Notes: a model not told the origin generated them from the sequence alone. A stretch of 64,000 bases of DNA from Roseomonas nitratireducens (GCF_017813355.1 NZ_JAGIYZ010000005.1:1-64000), one strand, 5' to 3'. Counted from the first letter of the stretch, positions 38,211 through 48,050 are shown. Made by a program: numbers and translations.

Positions 38211-40157
38211 TCAGGCGAGGCGCTTCTTCACCGCCGCCGTGATGGCATCGGCCGTGATGCCGAAATGCCGGTAGAGGTCTTCCGCCGGCGCCGAGGCGCC
38301 GAAGCCGCCCATGCCGACGAAGATGCCGTCCGTGCCGAGCCAGCGTTCCCAGCCCATGCCGACCGCGGCTTCGACCCCCACGCGCAGCGCGGAGCCGAGC
38401 ACCTGGTCGCGGTACGACGCGTCCTGCGCGGCGAAGATCTCCCAGCAGGGCAGGGAGACGAGCGCGGTCGGGATGCCTTCGGCTTCCAGCGCGTCGCGCG
38501 CTGCGAGCGCGATGTGCACTTCCGAACCCGTGGCGATCAGCGTCGCGCGCCGCGCGCCGCTCGCCTCGGCCAGCACGTAGCCGCCGCGGGCGCAGCGATT
38601 CTCGCCGGTGTCGCTGCGCAGGGCCGGCAGGTTCTGGCGCGACAGCGCGAGCAGCGAGGGCCCGTCGGCGCGCTTGACCGCGAGTTCCCAGCACTCGGCG
38701 GTCTCCATCGCGTCCGCCGGGCGGAAGACGCAGACATTCGGCATGGCGCGGAAGGAGGCTACGTGCTCGACCGGCTGGTGCGTCGGCCCATCCTCGCCCA
38801 GGCCGATCGAGTCATGCGTCAGCACATGGATCACCCGCTGGCGCATCAGCGCCGCGAGGCGGATCGACGGGCGCATGTAGTCGGAGAAGACCAGGAAGGT
38901 GCCCGAATAGGGGATGATGCCGCCATGCAGCGCCATGCCGTTCATGGCCGCGGCCATGCCGTGTTCGCGCACGCCCCAATGGACGAAACGGCCGGCGAAG
39001 TTGCCCGGAGCGATGGGCGGGATGCCCTTCACATTGGTGTTGTTCGACCCGGTGAGGTCGGCCGAGCCGCCGACCATCTCGGGCACGGAGGGCACCAGGG
39101 CCTCGAGCGCCTTCTGGCTCGCGACGCGCGTCGCGATCTTGGGCTTTTCCTCGGCATGCTTCGCGCGCAGCGCGACCAGCGCCTCATGCCAGGATTCCGG
39201 CAGGCGGCCGGCCATCGCGCGGTCGAACTCCGCGCCCTGCGGGTGCTTGGCCAGGCGCTTCAGCCAGGACCGGCGGGTGCCCGCACTGCGCCGCCCCGCG
39301 GCTTCCCAGGCGGTCTTGAGGTCCTCGGGCACGGTGAAGGCGGGCGCCGTCCAGCCGAGCAGTTCCTTCGCCGCGGCCGCTTCCGCCGCGCCGAGCGGGC
39401 TGCCGTGGGATCCGGCGGTGCCCGCCTTGGTCGGCGCGCCGAAGCCGATGATGGTGCGGCAGGCGATCAGCGTCGGCTTGCGGTTGCGTATGGCCCAGGC
39501 CATCGCGCCCTCGATCGCCGCCGCGTCGTGGCCGTCGATCCGGCGCACCGCCCAGCCATAGGCCTGGAAGCGCTTCAGCACGTCCTCGCTGAAGGACAGC
39601 GCGGTGTCGCCGTCGATCGAGATGTGGTTGTCGTCCCACAGCACGCAGAGCTTCGACAGGCCGTAATGCCCGGCGAGCGAGGCCGCTTCGTGGGAGACGC
39701 CTTCCTGCAGGTCGCCGTCGGAGGCGATGACCCAGGTGCGGTGGTCGACCAGCGACGCCCCGAAGCGCGCCGCCAGCATCCGTTCCGCGAGCGCCATGCC
39801 GACCGCCGTCGCGATGCCCTGGCCGAGCGGGCCGGTCGTCGTCTCGATGCCCGGATGCTCGCCGAATTCCGGATGGCCGGCGGCGGGGGAATGAAGCTGG
39901 CGGAAGCGGCGCAGCTCCTCGATCCCCATGCCCGCATGCCCGGTCAGGTGCAGCAGGGCATACAGCAGCATGGAGCCATGCCCGGCCGACAGCACGAAGC
40001 GGTCGCGGTCCGGCCAGCGCGGATCGGCCGCGTCGTATTTCAGGACCTTGGTGAACAGCGCCGTCGCGACATCGGCCATGCCCATCGGCATGCCGGGATG
40101 GCCGGACTTGGCGGCTTCGACCGCGTCGATCGCGAGCGCCCGGACGGCATCGGCCAT
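38211..40157 (-). CDS. tkt: Transketolase
   Basis: TPP enzyme of the pentose phosphate pathway, 648 residues from ATG 40157. Motifs: [46 protein letters not shown], the TPP-binding GDGDLQEG-type [13 protein letters not shown]...N motif, [18 protein letters not shown], the [19 protein letters not shown] loop with the catalytic Glu, and [25 protein letters not shown] stands six bases before ATG 40157. The frame continues to a TTG at 40250 with an AGG upstream, which would add 31 residues; I cannot exclude it. First gene of tkt-gap. Confidence 0.95.
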   Translation of the reverse strand: MADAVRALAIDAVEAAKSGHPGMPMGMADVATALFTKVLKYDAADPRWPDRDRFVLSAGHGSMLLYALLHLTGHAGMGIEELRRFRQLHSPAAGHPEFGEHPGIETTTGPLGQGIATAVGMALAERMLAARFGASLVDHRTWVIASDGDLQEGVSHEAASLAGHYGLSKLCVLWDDNHISIDGDTALSFSEDVLKRFQAYGWAVRRIDGHDAAAIEGAMAWAIRNRKPTLIACRTIIGFGAPTKAGTAGSHGSPLGAAEAAAAKELLGWTAPAFTVPEDLKTAWEAAGRRSAGTRRSWLKRLAKHPQGAEFDRAMAGRLPESWHEALVALRAKHAEEKPKIATRVASQKALEALVPSVPEMVGGSADLTGSNNTNVKGIPPIAPGNFAGRFVHWGVREHGMAAAMNGMALHGGIIPYSGTFLVFSDYMRPSIRLAALMRQRVIHVLTHDSIGLGEDGPTHQPVEHVASFRAMPNVCVFRPADAMETAECWELAVKRADGPSLLALSRQNLPALRSDTGENRCARGGYVLAEASGARRATLIATGSEVHIALAARDALEAEGIPTALVSLPCWEIFAAQDASYRDQVLGSALRVGVEAAVGMGWERWLGTDGIFVGMGGFGASAPAEDLYRHFGITADAITAAVKKRLA

Positions 40158-40288
40158 GCGCCGGCCCTCCCCGCCGCGGGCGAGGATCTCCGCCTGCGCG
40201 GCGAGCGCCGGGTTCTGCGTGGCATCCGGGGTGGGGGCGATGCTGGCCAAGTTCGGGCACCTGCGAAGGAAACGGGGGGCGGGCGCCG

Positions 40289-40558
40289 CTATAGAGGCGG
40301 GGGGGCCTGCGGGCAACCTGCCGCGCCCGCGGCGCGGCGCACGCCTTCCCCGCCTTCCGCGCAGGGGTCGAGGAAGCGGATGCCCGCATCCTCCAGCGCG
40401 CCGCGGATCGCCATGGCGGTGGCGCGGTGCAGCGCGTGGTGGCCGCCCTCGAAGCCGCGCACCGTGCCGGGGCTGATGCCCGCGGCGCGGGCGAGCTCCG
40501 CCTGGGTCCAGTCGAGCAGGGCGCGGGCAGCCCGGCATTGCGCGGCGGAAAGCGGCAT
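40289..40558 (-). CDS. XRE-like helix-turn-helix DNA-binding protein
   Basis: This is an 89-residue protein whose first 60 residues form a Cro/C1-type [36 protein letters not shown] (by parts), followed by [15 protein letters not shown], a frequent continuation in small alphaproteobacterial XRE regulators. The last 25 residues are Gly/Ala/Pro-rich. It sits between tkt and a Kef-type antiporter, just downstream of an unusually AT-rich segment that may hold its operator and promoter. The target is unknown; tkt, starting about 130 bases further on, or the antiporter are candidates. Confidence 0.78.
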   Translation of the reverse strand: MPLSAAQCRAARALLDWTQAELARAAGISPGTVRGFEGGHHALHRATAMAIRGALEDAGIRFLDPCAEGGEGVRRAAGAAGCPQAPPPL

Positions 40559-40580
40559 TCGGATGACCTGGGATATCGAC

Positions 40581-40620
40581 GCTAAAAATCAATATCAACG
40601 AAAAAATTGAAATTCAACCG
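40581..40620. promoter_or_regulatory. AT-rich divergent regulatory segment with inverted repeat
   Basis: This is a rare A/T-rich patch in the window. It contains the inverted repeat TCAAT (40589-40593)/ATTGA (40606-40610) and a second TCAA/TTGA pair inside it. On the minus strand TTGAAT and TATTGA are spaced 17 bases apart, a plausible promoter for the HTH gene. The repeat is placed to be an autoregulatory operator. Confidence 0.4.
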
Positions 40621-40667
40621 GCGCTCCCCCATCTGGGAAGGAAACCCAGAAGCAGGAGGCGGGACAG

Positions 40668-42323
40668 ATGCCGGACCACCAGACCCCCCTGATCGCGACC
40701 ATCGTCGTCGGCCTGGTGCTGGCCTTCGCGCTGGGCCTGCTGGCGCAACGGCTGCGCGTCTCCCCGCTTGTCGGCTACCTGCTCGCCGGCGTCGCGGTCG
40801 GGCCCTTCACGCCCGGATTCGTGGCCGATGCCGCGCTCGCGGCGGAACTGGCGGAAATCGGCGTCATCCTGCTGATGTTCGCGGTCGGGCTGCATTTCTC
40901 CTGGCGGGACCTCGTCTCGGTCGCGGCCATCGCGGTGCCGGGGGCGATCGTGCAGATCGCGGTGGCGACGGCGCTCGGGCTGGGGCTCGCGCTGCTGCTC
41001 GGCTGGAGCGTGCCGGCGGGGCTGGTCTTCGGCCTGGCGCTGTCGGTCGCCTCGACCGTCGTGCTGATCCGCGCGCTGCAGGAACGGCGGATCATCGACA
41101 GCGAGCGCGGGCGGATCGCGGTCGGCTGGCTGGTGGTGGAGGACCTCGCCATGGTCCTCGCCCTGGTGCTGCTGCCCGCGCTGGCGGCGGCGATGGCGGC
41201 GGGCGCCCTGTCCGCCCGCGACATCGCGCTGGCCATCGGCATCACGCTCGGCAAGGTGGGGCTGTTCGGCGCGGCGATGCTGCTGGTCGGCCGGCGCGCC
41301 ATCCCCGCGCTGCTGCACTACGTCGCGCATACCGGCTCGCGCGAGCTGTTCCGACTCGCGGTCTACGTGGTCGCGCTCGGCGTCGCCTTCGGCGCGGCGA
41401 AGCTGTTCGGCGTGAGCTTCGCCCTCGGCGCCTTCTTCGCGGGCATGGTGCTGTCGGAAAGCCGGCTCAGCCAGCGCGCGGCGGAGGAAGCGCTGCCGCT
41501 GCGCGACGCCTTCGCGGTGCTGTTCTTCGTGTCGGTCGGCATGCTGTTCGACCCGGGCGTGGTGCTGCGCGACCCGGTCGGGCTGCTCGCGACGGTGCTG
41601 ATCATCGTGGTGGGCAAGTCGGTCGCGGCCTACGGCATCGTGCGGCTGTTCGGGCATGGGCACGGCACGGCGCTGACAATCTCGGCCTCGCTCGCGCAGA
41701 TCGGCGAGTTCTCCTTCATCCTGGCCGGGCTCGGCGTCGCGCTGTCGCTGCTGCCGCCGGAGGGGCGCGACCTGGTGCTGGCCGGGGCGATCCTGTCGAT
41801 CATGCTCAACCCGCTGGTGTTCTGGATCGCGGAGCGCACCCTGCCGGCCGCGCCGCGGTCCCCCGTGCCGCCGCCCCCGCCCGCGCCGGCCGCCGAGCCG
41901 GGGCATGAGGTGCTGGTCGGCTATGGCCGCGTCGGCAGCCTCGTCGGCCGGCGGCTGATGTCGGCCGGGCGCCGCGTGGTGGTGATCGAGGCCGGGGAGG
42001 ACGCGGCCGAGGCCGCGAGGCGCGACGGCGCGCACGTCATCGCCGGCAACGCCGCCGATCCGGATGTGCTGGCCGAGGCCGACCTGCCCGCCGCGCGCCG
42101 CGTCTTCGTCGCCATCCCCGAGCCCTTCGAGGCCGGGCAGGTGGTGGAGCAGGCGCGCGCCGCGCAGCCGGACCTCGAGATCCTCGCCCGCGCCGGGTCG
42201 GAGGAGGCGATGGAGCACCTCAAGGGCCTCGGCGCGACGCTGACCGTGATGGGGGAGAGGGAGATCGCCCACCGGATGCTGGAACGCGCCCTCGGCCGCA
42301 CGGCGCAGCGGCCGGCGGCCTGA
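40668..42323 (+). CDS. Kef-type K+/H+ antiporter (CPA2) with RCK domain
   Basis: Monovalent cation:proton antiporter-2 family, 551 residues. About 12 transmembrane helices occupy residues 1-385, with the family stretch LLAGVAVGPFTPGFV and SVASTVVLIRALQERRIIDSERGRIAVGWLVVEDL (by parts) in the exchanger core. A Pro-rich linker (about 395-410) leads to a TrkA-N/RCK domain starting EVLVGYGRVGSLVGRRL (about 413), which binds NAD(H) or nucleotide and gates transport. It resembles the YbaL/RosB branch more than glutathione-gated KefB/KefC, which is an impression only. Confidence 0.9.
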   Translation: MPDHQTPLIATIVVGLVLAFALGLLAQRLRVSPLVGYLLAGVAVGPFTPGFVADAALAAELAEIGVILLMFAVGLHFSWRDLVSVAAIAVPGAIVQIAVATALGLGLALLLGWSVPAGLVFGLALSVASTVVLIRALQERRIIDSERGRIAVGWLVVEDLAMVLALVLLPALAAAMAAGALSARDIALAIGITLGKVGLFGAAMLLVGRRAIPALLHYVAHTGSRELFRLAVYVVALGVAFGAAKLFGVSFALGAFFAGMVLSESRLSQRAAEEALPLRDAFAVLFFVSVGMLFDPGVVLRDPVGLLATVLIIVVGKSVAAYGIVRLFGHGHGTALTISASLAQIGEFSFILAGLGVALSLLPPEGRDLVLAGAILSIMLNPLVFWIAERTLPAAPRSPVPPPPPAPAAEPGHEVLVGYGRVGSLVGRRLMSAGRRVVVIEAGEDAAEAARRDGAHVIAGNAADPDVLAEADLPAARRVFVAIPEPFEAGQVVEQARAAQPDLEILARAGSEEAMEHLKGLGATLTVMGEREIAHRMLERALGRTAQRPAA

Positions 42324-42326
42324 TCG

Positions 42327-43409
42327 TCAGGGTGCGAAGACGCTGAAGATGTAGGTCGCCAGCAGCACGAGGTGGACGATGCCGGACAGCAGGTTCGTCC
42401 GCCCCGTGCCGTAGGTAATGATGGCGACGATGAAGCCGAGCGCCATCAGCACGCTCGCGCCGGGGGATATGCCGAGTTCCAGCGGCTGGCCGATCCACCA
42501 TGCGACGATGGCGACCGAAGGCACGGTCAGCCCGATGCAGGCGACGGCGCTGCCGAGCGAGAGATTGATGCTCGACTGTAGCCGGTTGGCCGCGGCGGCG
42601 CGGACCGCCGCGGTCGTCTCAGGCAGCAGCACGATGGCTGCGATCATCACGCCGACGATCGCGAGCGGCGCGCCCACCGCCTGCACCCCTTCCTGCAGCG
42701 CCGGCGCGAGGCTTTTCGCCAGCACGACCACCGAGAGCAGCGCGACCGACATCAGCGCGAAGGAGATCAGCGCCATCCGCGTCGTTGGGCGGGCATGCCC
42801 CGTGCCCTCGCCGTCATCGCCCACCGGCATGAAGTAGTCCCGATGCCAGTTGGTCTGAATGAACAGGAACGCGACATAGAGCGCGAGGCAGGCGATCGAG
42901 ACGAAGGCCAGCTGCACCGGGGAATAGTAGGGGCCGGGCGCCGAGACGACGTGGTTCGGCACGACCAGCACCAGCACCGCCATCGGGATCAGCACTGCGA
43001 GGAAGGCGTTGGCACCCTCTACCTTGAACTCCGTCACGCGGTGGCGAATGGCGCCGACGACGATGCACAGCCCCGCCAGCCCATGCAGCACGAGCATCAC
43101 GACGGCATGGACCGAATCCCGCATCAGCGCCGGGTTTGGCTCCCCGGCCAGCATGATGGAGATGATCAGCCCGACCTCGATCACCGTGACGGCCAGCGCC
43201 AGGACGAGCGTACCGAAGGGCTCGCCCACGCGTAGCGCGATCACTTCGGCATGGTGGACGGCGGCGATGACGTTGCCGAGCAGGATCGCCGCCAGCAGCA
43301 GAGCGAGCGGCCCAAGCCCGGCCTTGCCGAGCGCGAGCCAAGCCGCGACGCCGAGCACGGGCAGCAGGATGGTGTGAAGCGGGATGCGGTCAGTCGGGGC
43401 GCCGGCCAT
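42327..43409 (-). CDS. chaA: ChaA-type sodium-potassium/calcium:proton antiporter
   Basis: CaCA superfamily exchanger of 360 residues and about 11 helices. The two alpha-repeats are visible: HHAEVIALRVGEPFGTLVLALAVTVIEVGLI (by parts) and, in the second half, INLSLGSAVACIGLTVPSVAIVAWW. Both have the G-x-x-x-T/S...E/P pattern for cation binding. E. coli ChaA exports Na+, K+ and Ca2+ at alkaline pH. The N-terminal DRIPLHTILLPVLGVAAW also follows ChaA. It converges with the Kef-type gene 3 bases away. Confidence 0.9.
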   Translation of the reverse strand: MAGAPTDRIPLHTILLPVLGVAAWLALGKAGLGPLALLLAAILLGNVIAAVHHAEVIALRVGEPFGTLVLALAVTVIEVGLIISIMLAGEPNPALMRDSVHAVVMLVLHGLAGLCIVVGAIRHRVTEFKVEGANAFLAVLIPMAVLVLVVPNHVVSAPGPYYSPVQLAFVSIACLALYVAFLFIQTNWHRDYFMPVGDDGEGTGHARPTTRMALISFALMSVALLSVVVLAKSLAPALQEGVQAVGAPLAIVGVMIAAIVLLPETTAAVRAAAANRLQSSINLSLGSAVACIGLTVPSVAIVAWWIGQPLELGISPGASVLMALGFIVAIITYGTGRTNLLSGIVHLVLLATYIFSVFAP

Positions 43410-43461
43410 GAAAGTCCCGTAATGGAACCCAGCCAGCGCCGCAACCGCAACCGCAACCTTC

Positions 43462-44598
43462 TCAGCCCGCGCGCCCGCCCTCCCGCCGGCGCGGCTGCGG
43501 CGCTTCCCGCATCAGCCCGCGGCGTTCCATCCAGGCGTCGATGCGCCGCGCCACGTCGTCGCTGTTGGTGTCCATCATGATCATGTGGCTGTTGCCGCGC
43601 ACGCCTTCGGCCGGCATGTCGAGGAGGTCCGCCGTGCCGCCCGCGTCGCGGATCTGGCCCTGCCAGCGGTCGATGTTGCGCCGGACATTCTGCCAGAAGG
43701 GCGTGGCGTCCAGGTGGTCGCCCCAGACGACCAGGTGCGGGATGTTGCGGACGCGGGCCGCCTCGGCCGTCGCGGGCGGCGCGCCGGAGGGTTCCACCGC
43801 GATCACGGCGCGCACCTTGTCCGGGGCGTTCAGCGCGGCGGTGAAGCCGAAATTGCCGCCCTGGCTGTGCACCAGCATCACGCAGGGGCAGACGCGCTGC
43901 ACCAGCGCGTCGTAGGCCGCCTGGATCTGCCGGTCGGTCGTGGTCCAGCGCGGCACGCCCTGCATCATGAACTGGTTCCAGGCGCCGACCGGAAAGCGCG
44001 TGTCGGGGAAGGCGCGGCGCTGCGCGGCATCGAGGTTCCAGCCATCCTGCGGGCCGATGCGGAACAGGCCCCAGCCTTCGCCCATGGTGCGGAAGATCGG
44101 CTCCCCGGCCAGGATCTCGGGGAAGCGCGCCCAGCCGGACCGGCCGCGTTCCATCGCATCCGTCACGATCACGTCGTGCCCGGCGCGCAGGAAGAACATC
44201 TGCCAGCCCGGCCGGCCATCGGGCGTCGTCTCATAGGTCACGCCGGTCAGCCCGCCGCCATGGGCGAGGATGATGGGGAAGCGCGCGCGCGGGTTCTGCA
44301 GCCGCACCACCTGCGCGTACATCTGCTCGACCTGGAAATGGCCGTTGGGGTTGATGCGCATGGGCGGGGCGCCGGCGCTGAACACGATCTCCCGCTCCGG
44401 CAGGCCGGACAGCTCGGCGATCCGACCGCCCACATGGAAGGAGGAGATCTCCCGGATGCGCAGCGGCGGCGCCTCCGCCCGCGGTCCGCGCCCTTCCATG
44501 TGTCGGCCCTGTCCCTGGCCGGGTCCGGGGCCGGGCTGGGCCATGGCCATGGGTGCGAGCAGCGCGGCGCCGAGCGCCGCCAATGCGATCCGCTTCAT
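43462..44598 (-). CDS. Secreted alpha/beta-hydrolase (esterase)
   Basis: Exported hydrolase of 378 residues. A signal peptide (MKRIALAALGAALLAPMAMAQ, 21 residues, described by its ends) is followed by a Gly/Gln/Pro linker. The fold shows PIILAHGGGLTGV as the oxyanion loop, the nucleophile elbow VHSQGGNFG (Ser about 250), LVVWGDHLD carrying the acid, and a late GNSHMIMMD histidine. CPC near the elbow may form a disulfide. The substrate is unknown. It is divergent from the VIT-like gene, with 78 bases between starts. Confidence 0.85.
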   Translation of the reverse strand: MKRIALAALGAALLAPMAMAQPGPGPGQGQGRHMEGRGPRAEAPPLRIREISSFHVGGRIAELSGLPEREIVFSAGAPPMRINPNGHFQVEQMYAQVVRLQNPRARFPIILAHGGGLTGVTYETTPDGRPGWQMFFLRAGHDVIVTDAMERGRSGWARFPEILAGEPIFRTMGEGWGLFRIGPQDGWNLDAAQRRAFPDTRFPVGAWNQFMMQGVPRWTTTDRQIQAAYDALVQRVCPCVMLVHSQGGNFGFTAALNAPDKVRAVIAVEPSGAPPATAEAARVRNIPHLVVWGDHLDATPFWQNVRRNIDRWQGQIRDAGGTADLLDMPAEGVRGNSHMIMMDTNSDDVARRIDAWMERRGLMREAPQPRRREGGRAG

Positions 44599-44676
44599 CG
44601 TTTCTCTCCCCCGCGGCCGGGCCGGCACCGAGTTGAGAGCCTGTCGCGCCGGCCGCGATGCGCTAGCCTCCACCCC

Positions 44677-45438
44677 ATGGAGACGACGACGCAAGCCCCG
44701 CCGGCGGAAGCCGTGAACCGCGACGGCCTCTGGCCCATGCCGCCAGGCCCGCCGCATGAGGAACGCCACTTCACCCAGGTCGAGACGATCCGCGACCTGA
44801 TCGCCGGCGCGGCGGAAGGCCCCGTGCTGCCCTTCGCGGTCGCCACCGCCCTGGCCGGCAGCGCCGCCGGGCGGCCGGCCATCCTGCTCGCGGGGCTCGC
44901 CGCGCTCGTCGCCGGCGCGCTCGCCGGCGCGCTCGCCCGCCTGCTCGCCGCGCGCGACGAGGCCGCGCACTACGCCGAGGAACGCCGGCGGGAGGAGGAG
45001 GAGACGGTCGAGTACGAGGACCGCGAGCGCTGGGAAGTCGCCGCGATCCTGCACCGCTACGGCGTGCGCGGGGATGCGCTGCGGCTCGCGGTCGATTCGA
45101 TCTGCGCCGACAAGACGCGCTGGGTCGACTTCATGATGCGGTTCGAGCTCGACCTGAAGGAACCCGACCCGCGGCGTGCGATGCGCGCGGCGCTGGGCGG
45201 CGGGATCGGCCATGCCGCGGCGGGCCTGCTGCCGCTGCTGCCCTGGATGCTGCCGTTGGGCGGGCTGGCAGCGGCGCTAGGCTCGGCCGCGCTGGCCGCG
45301 GCCGCGCTCGGCGGATTCGGCTGGCTGAAGGCGCGCGGGGCGGGGCTGCCGACCGCGCGCGGCGCGGCGCTCGGCCTGCTGACCGGGGGCATCGCGGCGG
45401 CCGGCGCCGTGCTGGTCGCCCGGGTGGCGCTCGGCTGA
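44677..45438 (+). CDS. VIT1/CCC1-like membrane protein
   Basis: Possible divalent-metal transporter of 253 residues. The N-terminal HFTQVETIRDLIAGAAEGPVLPF aligns with the VIT/CCC1 opening E-x-x-RD-x-x-x-GxxDG, but the usual GANDGLV is AGAAEGPVLPF. Two helices follow, then a cytoplasmic Glu-rich metal-binding-like region (EERRREEEETVEYEDRERWE, about 101-120) with HRYGV, FMMRFELDLKEPDPRRA, and three more helices. Family members store iron or manganese by proton exchange. It overlaps the P-type ATPase start, so the two may act on the same ion. Confidence 0.75.
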   Translation: METTTQAPPAEAVNRDGLWPMPPGPPHEERHFTQVETIRDLIAGAAEGPVLPFAVATALAGSAAGRPAILLAGLAALVAGALAGALARLLAARDEAAHYAEERRREEEETVEYEDRERWEVAAILHRYGVRGDALRLAVDSICADKTRWVDFMMRFELDLKEPDPRRAMRAALGGGIGHAAAGLLPLLPWMLPLGGLAAALGSAALAAAALGGFGWLKARGAGLPTARGAALGLLTGGIAAAGAVLVARVALG

Positions 45439-48050
45439 CCGACACGCCCCCACCACCCTGGCACGCGCTGCCGGCCGCGGCGGCGCTGGCGCGGGCGGAG
45501 AGCGGGGTCCGCGGCCTGGCGGCGGAGGAGGCGGCAGCGCGGCTGGCCCGCCACGGGCCGAACCTGCTGCCCGCGCCGCCGCGCCCGGGGCTCGCCGCGC
45601 GCTTCGCCCGGCAGTTCCAGGACCTGCTGATCCGCCTGCTGCTGGCCGCCGCGGCGCTGACGGCCTTCCTCGGCGAATGGGCGGATACCGTGGTGATCCT
45701 CGTGGTCGTCGTCGCCAATGCGACGATCGGCCTGTTGCAGGAAGGCCGGGCGGAACGCGCGCTGGAGGCGATCGGCACGCTGCTCGCCCCGCGCGCCGCC
45801 GTGCTGCGCGACGGGGTGCGGGAGAACCTGCCGGCCGAGGCGCTGGTCCCCGGCGATGTCGTGCTGCTGGAAGCCGGGGACCGCGTGCCGGCGGACCTCC
45901 GCCTGGTCGAGGCCGCGTCCCTGCGCATCGAGGAAGCGGCGCTGACCGGCGAATCCGTCCCCGCCGAGAAGGACGCGGCGCCGGTCGCCGCCGCCGCGCC
46001 TCTCGCCGACCGGCGCGGCATGGCCTTCCTCGGCACCCTCGTCGTGGCCGGCCAGGCGCGCGGCCTCGTCGTCGCGACGGGGGCGGCGACGGAGATCGGC
46101 CGGCTCGGCGCCATGCTGGCCGGGCTCGAGGCCGCCGAGACGCCGCTGCTGCGGCAGATGAAGCGCCTGGCGCGGCAATTGACCGTGCTCGTGCTCGGCG
46201 TCGCGACGGTCGTCTTCGCGGTGGCGGTGCTTGTGCACGGCATGAAGGTCGCGGATGCGGTGCTGGTGGTGGTCAGCCTCGCCGTCTCGGCCATTCCGGA
46301 AGGGCTGCCGGCGGTGCTGTCGGTCACGCTCGCGCTGGGCGTGCGGCGGATGGCCGCCCGCCATGCGATCATCCGCCGCCTGCCGGCGGTGGAGACGCTC
46401 GGCGCCGTCGGCGTGATCTGCACCGACAAGACCGGCACGCTGACGCGCAACGAGATGGCGGTGCGCAGCGTCGCCTGGCCCGGCGGCGCGGCGCGCGTGG
46501 CCGGCGATGGCTACGCCCCCTTCGGCGCGATCGAGGGGGACGATGTGCCCGAGCGGCTCGCCGCCATCGCCGCGCTCTGCAACGACGCGGCGCTGCGGGA
46601 AGGGCCTGAGGGCTGGACCGTCGCCGGCGACCCGATGGAGGGCGCGCTGCTCGCCTTCGCCGCGCGGGCGGGGATCGAGGCCGATGCGCTGGCGGTCGCG
46701 CATCCGCGCCTCGCGGCGCTGCCCTTCGACGCGACGACCCGGCTGATGGCGACGCTGCATGGGCGGGAGGGCGGCGTGCTGCTGGCGGTGAAGGGCGCGC
46801 CGGAGGCGGTGCTGCCGCGCTGCGCCGGGATCGACGCGGCGGAGTGGCTCGCCCGCGCCGAGGCGATGGCCGCGCGCGGGGAGCGTGTCCTCGCGCTCGC
46901 GCTGCGGGAGGATGACGCCGCGCCCGCGACGCTGGCGCCGCCCGAGGGGCTGGCGCTGCTGGGCCTGGTGGGGCTTGCCGACCCGCCGCGGCCGGAGGCG
47001 CGCGCGGCGGTGGCCGAGTGCCGCGCTGCGGGCATCCGCGTGGTGATGATCACCGGCGACCACGCCGCGACGGGGGCGGCGATCGCGGCCGAGCTCGGCA
47101 TCGCCGCCGCGCCGCGGGCGATGACGGGGCAGGCGCTGGCGGCGCTGCCCGCCGAGGGCTGGCCGGCGGCGGTGCGCGACACCGATGTCTTCGCCCGCGT
47201 CAGCCCGGAACAGAAGCTGCTGCTGGTCGAGGCGCTGCAGCGCGACGGCACCGTCGTCGCCATGACCGGGGACGGGGTGAACGACGCGCCGGCGCTCAAG
47301 CGCGCCGATATCGGCATCGCGATGGGGCGGCGCGGGACGGAGGCGGCGAAGCAGGCGGCGCAGATGGTGCTGGCCGACGACGACTTCGCTTCCATCGCCG
47401 CGGCGGTGCGGGAGGGGCGCACGGTCTACGACAACCTCCGCAAGGTGATCGTGTGGAACCTGCCGACCGATGGCGGGGAGGCGCTGGTGATCGCCGGCGC
47501 GGTGCTGTTCGGCCTGATGCTGCCGATGACGCCGCTGCAGGTGCTGTGGATCAACACCATCACCGCGACGGCGCTGGGCATGGCGCTGGCCTTCGAGCCG
47601 ACCGAGCGGGGCGTGATGGCGGAACCCCCGCGCGACCCAAGGCGGCCGCTGCTGACGGGCTTCCTGCTGTGGCGCTTCCTGCTGGTCTCGGCACTCGTCG
47701 CGGCGGCGGCCTTCGGCGTGTTCGGCCTGGTGCTGGCGCGCGGCGGGACCGAGGAGGTGGCGCGCACGGCGGTGGTGAACACGATCGTGGCGCTGGAGAT
47801 CGCCTATCTGTTCGCGGTGCGGCGCGGGCGCGGCGGGCTGCTGGCCGGCGGGGCGCCGACGCCGGCGCTGTGGCTCGGGCTCGGCGTGACGGTCGCGGGG
47901 CAGGCGGCGCTGACCTATGCGCCGCCCCTGCAGGCGGTGTTCGGCACGGCGGGGCTCGGTCTTGCGGAATGGGGGGCGGTGGCGGCGGCGGCGGTGGCGC
48001 TGCTGCTGGTGCTGGAGGCGGAACGGATGGGGCGCGCCAGGATCCGCTGA
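45435..48050 (+). CDS. P-type cation-transporting ATPase (type II, SERCA/PMCA-like), apparent CTG start
   Basis: Probable Ca2+ or other divalent-cation pump, 871 residues. The cation-ATPase N-terminal domain reads PWHALPAAAALARAESGVRG and ARLARHGPNLLPAP. The actuator TGES is at about 171, VSLAVSAIPEGLPAVLSVTLALG (helix 4 with the PEGLP ion site) precedes the phosphorylation motif DKTGTLT (about 330), then MITGDHAATG, MTGDGVNDAPALK and six C-terminal helices. No ATG, GTG or TTG exists in frame before GTG 45690, which would delete the N-domain and helix 1. A CTG at 45435, overlapping the VIT stop as CTGA, is the only fitting start. Confidence 0.85.
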   Translation: MTDTPPPPWHALPAAAALARAESGVRGLAAEEAAARLARHGPNLLPAPPRPGLAARFARQFQDLLIRLLLAAAALTAFLGEWADTVVILVVVVANATIGLLQEGRAERALEAIGTLLAPRAAVLRDGVRENLPAEALVPGDVVLLEAGDRVPADLRLVEAASLRIEEAALTGESVPAEKDAAPVAAAAPLADRRGMAFLGTLVVAGQARGLVVATGAATEIGRLGAMLAGLEAAETPLLRQMKRLARQLTVLVLGVATVVFAVAVLVHGMKVADAVLVVVSLAVSAIPEGLPAVLSVTLALGVRRMAARHAIIRRLPAVETLGAVGVICTDKTGTLTRNEMAVRSVAWPGGAARVAGDGYAPFGAIEGDDVPERLAAIAALCNDAALREGPEGWTVAGDPMEGALLAFAARAGIEADALAVAHPRLAALPFDATTRLMATLHGREGGVLLAVKGAPEAVLPRCAGIDAAEWLARAEAMAARGERVLALALREDDAAPATLAPPEGLALLGLVGLADPPRPEARAAVAECRAAGIRVVMITGDHAATGAAIAAELGIAAAPRAMTGQALAALPAEGWPAAVRDTDVFARVSPEQKLLLVEALQRDGTVVAMTGDGVNDAPALKRADIGIAMGRRGTEAAKQAAQMVLADDDFASIAAAVREGRTVYDNLRKVIVWNLPTDGGEALVIAGAVLFGLMLPMTPLQVLWINTITATALGMALAFEPTERGVMAEPPRDPRRPLLTGFLLWRFLLVSALVAAAAFGVFGLVLARGGTEEVARTAVVNTIVALEIAYLFAVRRGRGGLLAGGAPTPALWLGLGVTVAGQAALTYAPPLQAVFGTAGLGLAEWGAVAAAAVALLLVLEAERMGRARIR

